The translations under genes were made by a program, and so were the position numbers. A DNA stretch of 64,000 nucleotides, from assembly GCF_031157255.1 (NCBI RefSeq), contig NZ_JAVIFX010000015.1:62001-126000 (forward strand), written 5' to 3'. This document shows positions 1-8,310 of the stretch, piece by piece (position 1 is the first letter of the stretch; the number at the start of each line of letters is the position of its first letter). The notes under the pieces were generated by a model, which was not told where the DNA came from, ran no database searches, and saw nothing but the letters and a program-made list of their open reading frames with translations. Origin of the DNA: Bradyrhizobium sp. LHD-71 (lineage in GTDB: Bacteria > Pseudomonadota > Alphaproteobacteria > Rhizobiales > Xanthobacteraceae).

Positions 1-430
1 GCTCGATCGCACGGGTGTCGTGAAATTCTTCGGCGAGCGGGATGTCCTGCCACCCCAGCTTCGGCTTGCCCATGTCGACTGTGAACGTCTCGGGCGTCGG
101 CCCGCGCCAGCAGTTCAACAGCCCGGCCCTGGTCTCGAAGGTCAGGGCTCCCTCGAGGGATGTCGCGAACACCTGCCTGGCGACGCAGCGCATGCCGTTG
201 CCGCAGGCGCCGGCTTCTGATCCGTCGTTGTTGAAGATGCGGATAAAGGCTTCGGTTCCGGCGAGCTTCGGCGGATAGAGTGCCATCAACTGATCATAGG
301 GCACGCCCGTGGCGATGGCGCGCGCCTCGCCTGCGCTGATCGCAACCGGCGACGCACGCAGATCGACGACGACGATCTCGTTGCCGGCGCCGTTCATCTT
401 GGCAAAGTTCTGGTTTGCGAGTGCACTCAT
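1..430 (-). CDS. dapF: diaminopimelate epimerase, N-terminal part (gene continues past the window edge)
   Basis: Isomerises LL- to meso-diaminopimelate for lysine and peptidoglycan synthesis in the cytoplasm. The first 143 residues are present. The N-terminal family motif reads KMNGAGNEI at residues 11-19, and the active-site stretch [15 protein letters not shown] (residues 67-81) carries catalytic Cys76. The ATG at 430 gives the usual short N-terminus. The 3' half, with the second catalytic Cys, lies outside the window. It is divergent from the exported-protein gene at 610; the 179 bp between them must hold both promoters. asd at 54.7 kb belongs to the same pathway. Confidence 0.95.
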   Translation of the reverse strand, partial: MSALANQNFAKMNGAGNEIVVVDLRASPVAISAGEARAIATGVPYDQLMALYPPKLAGTEAFIRIFNNDGSEAGACGNGMRCVARQVFATSLEGALTFETRAGLLNCWRGPTPETFTVDMGKPKLGWQDIPLAEEFHDTRAIE

Positions 431-609
431 CCTTCGGGCCCGTATGCCCGACTTATATGGCCAATGCCTTGCATTTTACCAGTCTTCTCCATTCGCACCG
501 CGCCGCCTTCAAACATCCATGATCGCCGCCAATCATTTGCAACGAAGCGGCGCACGCTGTGTTACAGGTGCCGTGACCAGTGTACCCTTACTAAATTTTG
601 GAGAATCCG

Positions 610-1314
610 ATGATCCGCCTCGTGCCTCGCTCGTCGCGGTATTTTGCGGTTGGTCGCCAGCTTGGCGCGGCGCTGGCGATCTCGGTGACAGTGGCCACCT
701 CCGCATGGGCTCAGACGCCACCCCCCGCAACACCGCCCAGCCCCGCAACGCCTGCGCCGCCGGCCACAACGCCGGCGCCAGCCGAGACCCCTCCCGCCGC
801 TCCGGCTGCGCCGCCGGCAGCTCAGGCGCCCGCGCCGACCGTACAGGCCGCAGACCCGTTCGGCGAGGAACTGACGCTCGTGTCCAAGCCCGTCGTCTAC
901 ATGAAGGGCAGTGCCAACTGGGACGTCGCGTTCGACACCATCACCAATTCGCTGAAGGCGCTGCAGGCGGCCCTCGACAAGCAAGGCATGAAGGCCACGG
1001 GGGCGCCGCTGATCGTCTATACGTCCACCGACGACACCGGCTTCGTGTACCAAGCCGAGCTTCCGGTCGCTGAAGCGCTAAAATCGTCGCTGGGCAAGGA
1101 CGTCTTGAGCGGCAAGTCCCCCGAAGGCAAGGCGCTGAAGTTCGTCCATCGCGGCAGTTACGACAACATGGACAACACCTACGAAGCGATCACCAACCAT
1201 CTCGACGAGAAGAAGCTGGAAGCCAAGGACTCGTTCATCGAGGAGTACGTCACCGATCCGTTGACGACGGCGGAAGACAAGCTCGTCATCAACGTGTATG
1301 TACCGCTGAAATGA
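610..1314 (+). CDS. exported GyrI-like domain protein with Pro/Ala linker
   Basis: 234 residues. A signal peptide ends near residue 35 (AWAQ), then comes a Pro/Ala/Thr-rich linker (about residues 36-80), then a domain of about 150 residues that resembles the GyrI-like/effector-binding fold, including the stretch VHRGSYDNMDNTYEAI. ATG 610 is chosen over an in-frame TTG at 598 because GGAG at 600-603 is spaced correctly for it. The stop overlaps the next start (ATGA at 1311-1314), so the two genes are probably translationally coupled. GyrI-like domains usually bind small molecules in the cytoplasm, so a periplasmic one has no obvious ligand. Function unknown. Confidence 0.8.
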   Translation: MIRLVPRSSRYFAVGRQLGAALAISVTVATSAWAQTPPPATPPSPATPAPPATTPAPAETPPAAPAAPPAAQAPAPTVQAADPFGEELTLVSKPVVYMKGSANWDVAFDTITNSLKALQAALDKQGMKATGAPLIVYTSTDDTGFVYQAELPVAEALKSSLGKDVLSGKSPEGKALKFVHRGSYDNMDNTYEAITNHLDEKKLEAKDSFIEEYVTDPLTTAEDKLVINVYVPLK

Positions 1315-2009
1315 TGATTCGCAGAACAACTGCAGCGGCATTCGCCGCCATGCTTGCCACCAGTGTCGCAGCATCCGCACAAACCGTTCCGCCGCCGATG
1401 ATTTCGGTCAGCGGCGAGGCGCAGGTTTCGGTCGCGCCCGACCTCGCGCAAGTCGACGGCGGCGTCACGACCGAGGCGAAGACTGCCCGCGAGGCAAGCG
1501 AAGCCAATAACCGTGCGATGGCCGCTTTGCTGCCAGCGCTGAAAAGCGCGGGCGTCGCTGAAGCCGACATCCAGACCTCGCGTCTGTCGCTGTTTCCGCA
1601 AAGCACGCAAGCGCGGCCGAACGGCCCGATGCAGATCACCGGCTATCGTGCCAGCAATCGCGTCACCGTCCGCATCCGCGACATGGCGAAGGTCGCGAGC
1701 ACGATCGACGCGCTGGTGACGGCCGGCGCCAACGAGATCGGCGGCATCAATTTCATGGTGTCAAAGGAATCGAAGGCGCTGGACGAAGCGCGTGTGCGCG
1801 CGCTCGAGGATGCGCACCGCAAGGCCGAAATTTATGCGAAGGCCGCGAATGTCCGCCTCGGAACACCGGTCCGCATCAGCGAAGAAGGACACGGCGCGCC
1901 ACCGGTGCCCATGCGGGCGACGTTCAAGGCCGACGCTGCAACACCGATCTCGCCCGGCGAAGAAATTTTGCGGGTCTCGGTGAACGTTTCGTACGAGATC
2001 GTGAAGTAG
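1311..2009 (+). CDS. SIMPL (DUF541/YggE-like) periplasmic protein
   Basis: 232 residues with a signal peptide ending near residue 24 (SVAASAQ). It contains the SIMPL family core: PMISVSGEAQVSVAPDLAQV near the mature N-terminus, ITGYRASNRVTVRIRD in the middle, and a C-terminal ILRVSVNVSYEI strand. YggE-like members are associated with oxidative-stress tolerance, but the molecular activity is not established. It overlaps the preceding gene by 4 nt. ATG 1314 is an equally possible start one codon downstream. The gene is followed directly by a repeat cluster. Confidence 0.88.
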   Translation: MMIRRTTAAAFAAMLATSVAASAQTVPPPMISVSGEAQVSVAPDLAQVDGGVTTEAKTAREASEANNRAMAALLPALKSAGVAEADIQTSRLSLFPQSTQARPNGPMQITGYRASNRVTVRIRDMAKVASTIDALVTAGANEIGGINFMVSKESKALDEARVRALEDAHRKAEIYAKAANVRLGTPVRISEEGHGAPPVPMRATFKADAATPISPGEEILRVSVNVSYEIVK

Positions 2010-2020
2010 CGGACCGGGCC

Positions 2021-2250
2021 GTCATTGCGAGGCATAACCGTTCGAAGAACGGCATCGCTTTGCTCGCCCCTAGCCGTTCGAAGAACGGCGTCGCTTCGCT
2101 CGCCTATAGCCGTTCGAAGAACGGCGTCGCTTCGCTCGCCTATAGCCGTTCGAAGAACGGCGTCGCTTCGCTCGCCTATGGCGACGAAGCAATCCAGTCT
2201 GAGGCTGCGGCAAATGCCGCGCTGGATTGCTTCGCTCCGCTCGCAACGAC
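2021..2250. repeat. dispersed palindromic repeat with an internal array of four 36-bp units
   Basis: Opens with gtcattgcgagg and closes with gctcgcaacgac, the inverted ends of the main intergenic repeat family here. Inside are four tandem units of exactly 36 bp beginning at 2036, 2072, 2108 and 2144, each built on agccgttcgaagaacggc followed by gtcgcttcgctcgcc. A second inverted pair, gcaatccag and ctggattgc, follows at about 2188-2230. No spacers separate the units. Related copies lie at 9749, 12366, 19120, 24130, 30767, 32217, 37881, 52878 and 62482. Confidence 0.93.
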
Positions 2251-2251
2251 G

Positions 2252-3307
2252 CTAAATCACGAACACCTCGCCGGGCTTTAGCACGCGGAACTTGTCGTGC
2301 GAGACATCCGCGGCCTTGAGCGCAGCGGCAAGGTCTTTGACCGGTGCGTCAATCGCCTCGTTGGTCAGCTGGAAGGTGCCGTGGTGATGCGCGAGCGCCC
2401 GCTCTGCGCCGCAGTCAGCCAGGGCTTTCACGGCCTCTTCCGGATTCATATGCTGGTCACCCATGAACCAGCGCGGCTCGTAGGCGCCGATCGGCAGAAT
2501 TGCCGCCCGAAACGGACCATGCTTCTCGCGCGCGCGGCGGAAGTGAACGCCACTGCCGTAACCGGAATCGCAGACGATGTAGATTTTGCCTGCAGGCGTT
2601 TCGAGGACGAAGCTCGCCCACAGCGCCTTGTTGCGGTCGAGCAGCCCGCGCGCCGACCAGTGCCGCGTCGGCACCAGCGTCACTGCGACGCCGTGGCCGA
2701 GTTCGATCCGATCGTCCCAATCGAATGCATTCGCGCGAATTGCGCTGTTGTGGGCCTTCATCGTCAGGTCGTTGCCGAGCGGCGTGATCACGCGCGGTGA
2801 GAATCTCGCCTGCAGCCGCGACAGCGTCACGACGTCGAGGTGATCGTAGTGGCCGTGCGACACCAACGCTGCGTCGATCGATGGCAGTTTCTCAAACGCA
2901 ATGCCCGGATCGTTGACACGCTTCGGGCCTGCGAATGCGAACGGCGACGCCCGCTCCGACCAGACCGGATCGACGAGAATGTTCATGCCGGCCACCTGGA
3001 TCAACCAGGAGGCGTGGCCGACGAAGGAGAGGCGTATGCCGCTCGTCACGCGCTCGGGCGGTGTGTCCGCAAACGGTGATGGCACCCATTGTGGCCACGG
3101 GACACGGCCTCCCTCCCGCTGCCAGCGCAGGAGCTCGCCGAAGCCCTTTGGCGGGGATCCGTCGGGGTCGAAGAAGCGAACGCCGTCGAAATGATCGGAA
3201 ACCGGACCCGTGTAATGAGGCATGTACCTTGACCAGAGCGCAGGGATGCCGGCCGCAGCCGCAAGGCCGGCAAAAACACCAAGAAAGCCACGGCGGGAAA
3301 CTAACAT
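2252..3307 (-). CDS. Tat-exported MBL-fold metallohydrolase
   Basis: 351 residues. The N-terminus has a twin-arginine signal (SRRGFLG, residues 4-10) and a hydrophobic segment. The metallo-beta-lactamase metal motif SHGHYDHLD is at residues 150-158 (His151, His153, Asp155, His156), followed by PTRHWSARG and a late AHHHGTFQL. The order resembles the UlaG/NAPE-PLD-like group (lactamase_B_2), whose members hydrolyse phosphodiesters or lactones. The substrate here is unknown. It converges on the repeat cluster after the SIMPL gene. Start ATG 3307. Confidence 0.88.
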   Translation of the reverse strand: MLVSRRGFLGVFAGLAAAAGIPALWSRYMPHYTGPVSDHFDGVRFFDPDGSPPKGFGELLRWQREGGRVPWPQWVPSPFADTPPERVTSGIRLSFVGHASWLIQVAGMNILVDPVWSERASPFAFAGPKRVNDPGIAFEKLPSIDAALVSHGHYDHLDVVTLSRLQARFSPRVITPLGNDLTMKAHNSAIRANAFDWDDRIELGHGVAVTLVPTRHWSARGLLDRNKALWASFVLETPAGKIYIVCDSGYGSGVHFRRAREKHGPFRAAILPIGAYEPRWFMGDQHMNPEEAVKALADCGAERALAHHHGTFQLTNEAIDAPVKDLAAALKAADVSHDKFRVLKPGEVFVI

Positions 3308-3411
3308 CGAGGTGATCGGGGAACCGTAAAGCGGTCACAATAAGGCCGCCCCAGGCCGGTGTCCCGGCGATACGCGGCCTCCTTGCCGACGGATGCCTCC
3401 CGCCCCATTTC

Positions 3412-3440
3412 TTGACTTTCGGGACCTAAGAGGCTTTAAG
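3412..3440 (+). promoter_or_regulatory. predicted sigma-70-type promoter for the ffh operon
   Basis: TTGACT at 3412-3417, a 17-bp spacer, then TTTAAG at 3435-3440. It lies about 125 bp upstream of the ffh start and is the best promoter match in the 258-bp gap after the divergent MBL gene. No experimental support. Confidence 0.4.
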
Positions 3441-3566
3441 TCCGTCCGAAATTCTCGGAAAGGCTTTACTTTTCCACCCGCCGACCGGTCCATCGAGGCC
3501 GGAGGTCAACGCCCGACAGCGCTGTGCGCCCTCGGGCGCAAACGTGTTTGGCAAAGGAAGACAGCG

Positions 3567-5093
3567 TTGTTCGACAATCTGTCGGAAAGGCTTGGCGGCA
3601 TTCTGGATCGGCTGACGCGCCGCGGCGCGCTCACCGAGGCCGATGTCGATGCGGCCATGCGCGAAGTCCGCCGTGCGCTGCTTGAGGCAGACGTCGCGCT
3701 CGAAGTGGTGCGCTCGTTCACCGACAAGGTGCGCGAGCAGGCCGTGGGTGCGACCGTCGTCAAGTCGGTGACACCCGGCCAGATGGTCGTCAAAATCGTG
3801 CACGACCAGCTGGTCGAGACGCTCGGCTCCGACAGCCAGACCATCGATCTCAACGCGCCGGCGCCGATCGCCATCATGATGGTCGGCCTGCAGGGCTCGG
3901 GCAAAACCACGACCACCGCCAAGCTGGCCCGCCGCCTGACCGATCGCGACAAGCGACGGGTCCTGATGGCATCGCTCGATACCCGCCGCCCGGCGGCGAT
4001 GGAGCAGCTCGCTGTGCTCGGCCGCGACGTCAATGTCGAGACGTTGCCGATCATGCAGGGCCAGACGCCGCCGCAGATCGCGCAGCGGGCGCTGCAGGCA
4101 GCTCGGCTTGGCGGTTACGACATCGTGCTGCTCGACACCGCCGGCCGTACCACGCTCGACGAAGCGATGATGGCGGAAGCCGCCGAAGTCAAAGGCGCCG
4201 CCAACCCGCACGAGGTGCTGCTGGTCGCCGACTCACTGACCGGTCAGGACGCCGTCAATCTCGCCCGCGCGTTCAACGAACGCGTCGGCCTCACCGGCAT
4301 CGTGCTGACGCGCGTCGACGGCGACGGCCGCGGTGGCGCGGCCCTGTCGATGCGCTCGGTCACCGGCAAGCCGATCAAGCTGATCGGCACCGGCGAGAAG
4401 ACCGATGCGCTGGAAGACTTTCATCCCGGCCGCATCGCCGGCCGCATCCTCGGCATGGGCGACGTGGTGTCGCTGGTCGAGAAGGCGGCGGCCAACATCG
4501 ACGCCGAGAAGGCCGCGCGCGTCGCTGAAAAGATGCGCAAGGGCAAGTTCGATCTCGCCGACATGCGCGAGCAGCTCCTGCAGATGCAGAAGATGGGCGG
4601 GCTCGGCGGCCTGATGGGCATGCTGCCCGGCGTCGCGAAGATGAAAAACCAGCTCGCCACGGCCAACCTCGACGACAAGGTTCTCAAGCGTCAGGTTGCG
4701 GTGATCGATTCGATGACGCGTGAGGAACGGCGCAATCCCGATATCCTCAAGAACAGCCGCAAGAAGCGCATTTCCTCCGGCTCCGGCGTCAAGGTCGAGG
4801 AGATCAACAAGCTCCTGAAGATGCACCGGAACATGGCCGACATGATGAAGGCGATGGGACAGGGCAAGCGCGGACCGATGGCGGCGCTCGGCAACATGAT
4901 GGGTTTTGGCGGCGGCGGCGGCATGCCGAGCCCGGAGCAGATGAAGGAGCTTGCCGAGAAGATGCCGGGCGGACTGCCGAAAGAGTTTCCAGGCACGCTT
5001 CCGCCAGGTGGCCTGCCCGGCCTTCCCGGTCTCGGCGGCAAGCCGACACTACCGGGCCTCGGCGGTTTCCCGGGATTGGGGAAGAAGAAGTGA
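3567..5093 (+). CDS. ffh: signal recognition particle GTPase Ffh
   Basis: 508 residues. Binds 4.5S RNA and signal sequences and delivers ribosomes to FtsY at the membrane. N domain at residues 1-90; G domain with P-loop GLQGSGKTTTTAK (107-119), DTRRPAAMEQL, DTAGRT and TRVDGDGRGGAAL; Met-rich M domain from about 320; then a Gly/Pro/Leu-rich tail ending in lysines. The reading frame stays open upstream, but the TTG at 3567 is chosen because MFDNLSERL is the family N-terminus and AAAGGAAG at 3553-3560 is a good ribosome-binding site. First gene of the operon with rpsP, rimM, trmD and rplS. Confidence 0.97.
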   Translation: MFDNLSERLGGILDRLTRRGALTEADVDAAMREVRRALLEADVALEVVRSFTDKVREQAVGATVVKSVTPGQMVVKIVHDQLVETLGSDSQTIDLNAPAPIAIMMVGLQGSGKTTTTAKLARRLTDRDKRRVLMASLDTRRPAAMEQLAVLGRDVNVETLPIMQGQTPPQIAQRALQAARLGGYDIVLLDTAGRTTLDEAMMAEAAEVKGAANPHEVLLVADSLTGQDAVNLARAFNERVGLTGIVLTRVDGDGRGGAALSMRSVTGKPIKLIGTGEKTDALEDFHPGRIAGRILGMGDVVSLVEKAAANIDAEKAARVAEKMRKGKFDLADMREQLLQMQKMGGLGGLMGMLPGVAKMKNQLATANLDDKVLKRQVAVIDSMTREERRNPDILKNSRKKRISSGSGVKVEEINKLLKMHRNMADMMKAMGQGKRGPMAALGNMMGFGGGGGMPSPEQMKELAEKMPGGLPKEFPGTLPPGGLPGLPGLGGKPTLPGLGGFPGLGKKK

Positions 5094-5185
5094 AGAATTC
5101 GTCACGGCTGGCCGGGAGCGATGTCGCTTCGCTGGCAATGGCGGCTGAAAATTTGTGAACGCAACGAACTGACCAGGAGAACCAA

Positions 5186-5527
5186 ATGTCCGTCGTTATC
5201 CGCCTCGCACGTGCAGGCACCAAGAAGCGTCCTTTCTACCATATCGTCGTCGCCGACTCGCGGTTTCCGCGCGACGGCCGTTTCATCGAGCGGCTCGGTT
5301 TCTTCAATCCGCTGCTGCCGAAGGACAACGAGACCCGCCTGAAGCTCGATTTCGAGAAGGTAAAGGCGTGGATGGCGAAGGGCGCCCAGCCGTCCGATCG
5401 CGTGATGCGATTCCTCGATGCAGCCGGCATCGCCAAGCGCACGCCGCGCAACAATCCGCAGAAGGCGGTTCCGCGCAAGCAGCGTGGCAAGGAAGGCGGC
5501 GCTGCGCCGGCGGCTCCCGCGGCGTAA
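5186..5527 (+). CDS. rpsP: 30S ribosomal protein S16
   Basis: 113 residues, starting [20 protein letters not shown], the conserved S16 N-terminus, with [20 protein letters not shown] following. S16 is a primary assembly protein of the 30S 5' domain. The last 25 residues are a basic Ala-rich extension typical of alphaproteobacterial S16. The start is preceded by aggag. The 92-bp gap from ffh has no clear terminator, so co-transcription is likely. Confidence 0.97.
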   Translation: MSVVIRLARAGTKKRPFYHIVVADSRFPRDGRFIERLGFFNPLLPKDNETRLKLDFEKVKAWMAKGAQPSDRVMRFLDAAGIAKRTPRNNPQKAVPRKQRGKEGGAAPAAPAA

Positions 5528-5545
5528 TCTGCAAGGAACGGCGTC

Positions 5546-6088
5546 GTGGGCAGTCGGATTTGCATCGCGAAATTCGGCGCCGCCCACGGCGTGCGCGGCG
5601 AAATCAGACTTTGGCCGTTCACCGAAGACCCGCTCTCGGTCGCGGATTACGGCCCGCTCGAAACGGAAGACGGCAAGCGGCGCTTTGAGATCGCTCACCT
5701 GCGAGCGGCCAAGGATCATCTCGTTGCCCGCATCGAGGGCATCGACAGTCGCGACCAGGCCGAGCAACTCAACGGGCTCGAGCTCTACGTTTCGCGCGAG
5801 AAGCTGCCGGCAACCGACGACGACGAGTTCTACCACGCCGACCTGATCGGCCTCGCCGCTGTGAGCGTGCAGAATGCCCCGCTCGGCCGCATCGTCGCGG
5901 TACACAACTTTGGCGCCGGCGATATCATCGAAATCGCTCTGGCTGGCGGTGGCGAGACGAAACTGCTGCCCTTCTCCAATGCGGTGGTGCCGACGGTCGA
6001 TCTTGCGAACAGGCACATGGTCGTCGTGCTCCCCGATGAGGTTGACGGCGAGGAGTCCGAGAGCCCGCCGAACAGCGTGAACGTTTGA
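5546..6088 (+). CDS. rimM: ribosome maturation factor RimM
   Basis: 180 residues. Binds S19 and helps mature the 30S head. The N-terminal beta-barrel domain starts [20 protein letters not shown], and the PRC-barrel domain begins near residue 95 with [10 protein letters not shown]. The GTG start at 5546 has AAGGA eight bases upstream, 18 bp after rpsP. The stop overlaps the region just before trmD. This order is the standard one for the operon. Confidence 0.95.
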   Translation: MGSRICIAKFGAAHGVRGEIRLWPFTEDPLSVADYGPLETEDGKRRFEIAHLRAAKDHLVARIEGIDSRDQAEQLNGLELYVSREKLPATDDDEFYHADLIGLAAVSVQNAPLGRIVAVHNFGAGDIIEIALAGGGETKLLPFSNAVVPTVDLANRHMVVVLPDEVDGEESESPPNSVNV

Positions 6089-6090
6089 CC

Positions 6091-6819
6091 ATGTGGACCG
6101 CGACCGTTCTCACGCTTTTTCCCGAGATGTTTCCAGGACCGCTCGGCGCGAGCCTCGCGGGCAAGGCGCTCGCGGCCGGCCTCTGGCAACTGGAAGCGCG
6201 CGATATCCGCGATGCCGCCACCGACCGGCATCGCAGCGTCGATGACACACCGGCCGGCGGCGGTGCGGGGATGGTGCTGCGCGCGGACATCGTTGCGCGC
6301 GCGTTCGATGCCGTGCCGGCCGTGCAAGGCCGGCCGCGGCTACTGATGAGCCCGCGCGGCACGCCGCTGACGCAGGCGCGGGTTCAGGAACTGGCGGCGG
6401 GACCGGGCCCTGTCGTGATCTGCGGCCGATTCGAGGGCGTGGACCAGCGCGTCATCGAGGCGCGCAGCCTCGAGGAGGTCTCGGTCGGCGACTACGTGCT
6501 GTCAGGGGGTGAAATCGCCGCCCTGGTCCTGATCGACGCCTGCGTGCGGCTGCTGCCCGGCGTCATGGGCAATGCAACCTCTTCAGATTATGAGAGTTTT
6601 TCAGACGGACTGCTCGAATACCCGCAGTATACGCGTCCAGCCGAATTCGAGGGCCGAACCATCCCTGAGGTCCTGACGTCCGGTGATCACGCCAAGGTCG
6701 CTGCCTGGCGCCGCGCCGAGGCTGAAAAGCTGACGCGCGCCCGCCGCCCGGACCTCTGGACGCGGCATAAAGCCAAAACCAGCCCATCCAGGCCACCAAA
6801 AAACGCGACGGACGGGTGA
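6091..6819 (+). CDS. trmD: tRNA (guanine-37 N1)-methyltransferase
   Basis: 242 residues. Makes m1G37 in tRNAs reading CNN codons, which prevents +1 frameshifting. The SPOUT trefoil-knot motifs are visible: [10 protein letters not shown] at the N-terminus, [27 protein letters not shown] and [19 protein letters not shown], followed by the [15 protein letters not shown] loop and [19 protein letters not shown] 6091 is preferred to a TTG two codons upstream. It begins 2 nt after the rimM stop, so coupling is likely. Confidence 0.96.
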   Translation: MWTATVLTLFPEMFPGPLGASLAGKALAAGLWQLEARDIRDAATDRHRSVDDTPAGGGAGMVLRADIVARAFDAVPAVQGRPRLLMSPRGTPLTQARVQELAAGPGPVVICGRFEGVDQRVIEARSLEEVSVGDYVLSGGEIAALVLIDACVRLLPGVMGNATSSDYESFSDGLLEYPQYTRPAEFEGRTIPEVLTSGDHAKVAAWRRAEAEKLTRARRPDLWTRHKAKTSPSRPPKNATDG

Positions 6820-6865
6820 CAACGGCGATCCGATCCCTTATAGGAGCGCCAGCAATCCGCATTGA

Positions 6866-6910
6866 GCGCATTCCGCAAAAGTGGATTTACGGTTTTGCGC
6901 CCGGAAAGCG
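6866..6910. repeat. small intergenic inverted repeat
   Basis: The segment gcgcattccgcaaaagtgga...ggttttgcgcccggaaagcg contains the inverted pair CGCAAAA (6874-6880) and TTTTGCG (6893-6899). It matches the general form of a short intergenic palindrome I know from many rhizobial genomes. It sits between trmD and rplS, in the 155-bp gap of an otherwise tight operon, and might act on the mRNA. Confidence 0.55.
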
Positions 6911-6974
6911 TACCGCTTCACCAAGGACACGACGTTTGCGCAGCCTCTTTGGCGCGCCGCCGATGGAGATTTCG

Positions 6975-7358
6975 ATGAACCTCATTCAGACGCTCGAGCA
7001 GGAGCAGCTTGAGAAGCTGTCCGCCGGCAAGAACATCCCCGCTTTCGGCCCCGGCGATACGGTGATCGTTAACGTCAAGGTGAAGGAAGGCGAGCGCACC
7101 CGCGTGCAGGCCTATGAGGGTGTCTGCATCGGCCGGTCCGGCGGCGGACTCAACGAAAGCTTCACCGTCCGCAAGATTTCCTACGGCGAGGGCGTGGAGC
7201 GCGTATTCCCGCTGTATTCGCCGATGATCGACAGCATCAAGCTGGTGCGCAAGGGCAAGGTGCGCCGCGCCAAGCTCTATTACCTGCGCGGCCGCCGCGG
7301 CAAGTCCGCGCGTATCGTCGAGAAGCAGGACAAGCCGCAGGCCGCCACCGCGGAATAA
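6975..7358 (+). CDS. rplS: 50S ribosomal protein L19
   Basis: 127 residues, beginning [15 protein letters not shown], with the L19 core [19 protein letters not shown], the [15 protein letters not shown] segment and the basic [16 protein letters not shown]19 lies at the 30S-50S interface. The frame is open far upstream, but ATG 6975 with GGAG at 6965-6968 gives the family N-terminus. The short Gln/Ala-rich tail after RIVEKQ is normal for the group. Confidence 0.97.
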   Translation: MNLIQTLEQEQLEKLSAGKNIPAFGPGDTVIVNVKVKEGERTRVQAYEGVCIGRSGGGLNESFTVRKISYGEGVERVFPLYSPMIDSIKLVRKGKVRRAKLYYLRGRRGKSARIVEKQDKPQAATAE

Positions 7359-7387
7359 GGGCGGCACGCGACGCAGGCCCCGTTGTC

Positions 7388-8026
7388 ATGAAGATATTCG
7401 CCGGCGTCGAAATCCCTGAAAGCTTGCAAGACGCCGTCCGGCCAGACCGGGCGGCGCTTGTCGTTTACGACATGCAGGTCGGCATTCTGCGGCAGCTTCC
7501 GGACGGCGCGGCCGTGCTCGGAAAGGTGCTGACCGTCCTTGAAGCCGCGAGGTCCGCCGGCGTGCGCGTGATTTTCATGCGGCACATGTCGCTGCCGAAA
7601 CGGCTTTCCGGCGCCTTCCAGCTGCGACAGATGATGGGCTGGCAGCGCAAGACGTCGCCGGACGACGTGCATCCCTGGTTCTTGCGCGGCAACCCGGCGT
7701 TCGAGCTCGCACCCGAACTCGGCGTCCGTGAGGATGAGGCAGTGCTCGACAAGATCACCATGTCGGCCTTCGAAGGGACGCCCCTGTCGATTGCGCTCCG
7801 CGATCTGGGCCTGACGAGTTTCGTTATCGCCGGCATCGCCACCGAAATCGGCATCGAACCGACGGTGCGGCATGGATCTGATCTGGGCTTCATCCCGGTC
7901 GTGGTGACCGACGCCTGCGGCGCCGGTCACGCCGAGGCCGGCGAGCGCGCCCTGGCCAACATGCGTTTCATGGGCGACGCCGTCCTGTGCACGGCCGACG
8001 AACTGAAAGCGGCCTGGGCGGGCTGA
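7388..8026 (+). CDS. isochorismatase-family hydrolase with Gly at the usual cysteine site
   Basis: 212 residues of the cysteine-hydrolase/isochorismatase fold. Catalytic Asp28 (VVYDMQ) and Lys122 (LDKITMSAF) are present. The nucleophile loop reads AGIATEIGIEPTV, with Gly155 where nicotinamidases and N-carbamoyl hydrolases have Cys. Gly at this site is known in true isochorismatases such as EntB and PhzD, which cleave a vinyl ether without a nucleophilic thiol, so an amidase role is unlikely. The substrate is unknown, and no chorismate-pathway gene is nearby. It lies between rplS and leuC. The following 284 bp to leuC hold no feature I can support. Confidence 0.85.
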   Translation: MKIFAGVEIPESLQDAVRPDRAALVVYDMQVGILRQLPDGAAVLGKVLTVLEAARSAGVRVIFMRHMSLPKRLSGAFQLRQMMGWQRKTSPDDVHPWFLRGNPAFELAPELGVREDEAVLDKITMSAFEGTPLSIALRDLGLTSFVIAGIATEIGIEPTVRHGSDLGFIPVVVTDACGAGHAEAGERALANMRFMGDAVLCTADELKAAWAG

Positions 8027-8310
8027 GGCTTTCCCCCGAAAGGCACGCCGAAGCCGCACGCATATCCGCTCCGACGGCAGGCTCGATTGTCGCTGCCTGC
8101 GGCCTTATGTTACAAAGTGGAATGGTTCCAGATTGCCATGAGATAGCGCGCCACCGCGCGATGAGGGTCGTCCTCGACGACCGCAGCCGTCTGCCGTGGC
8201 GCTTCTTCGGCCGGCTGACCACGGCTGCGCTCGCGGCCTGATTTTCTGCGCGGCACCCGCGGCCGTTCGCTGAACCTTTTCACGTTTCATAATTCCAAGG
8301 CCAAACACCA

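Noticed and set aside
2036-2179. Possible CRISPR array
   Set aside because: The four units follow one another without unique spacers, and no cas gene is present.
2025-2281. Short repeat-encoded peptides in the 36-bp array
   Set aside because: The unit length is a multiple of three, so several frames stay open, but there is no start context, and the same DNA recurs intergenically ten times.
3393-3566. N-terminal extension of Ffh
   Set aside because: The open frame upstream of the TTG at 3567 has no family similarity, includes the predicted promoter region, and lacks a ribosome-binding site.
8027-8310. A leucine leader peptide before leuC
   Set aside because: No short frame with a run of Leu codons and no terminator/antiterminator pair could be found in this gap.
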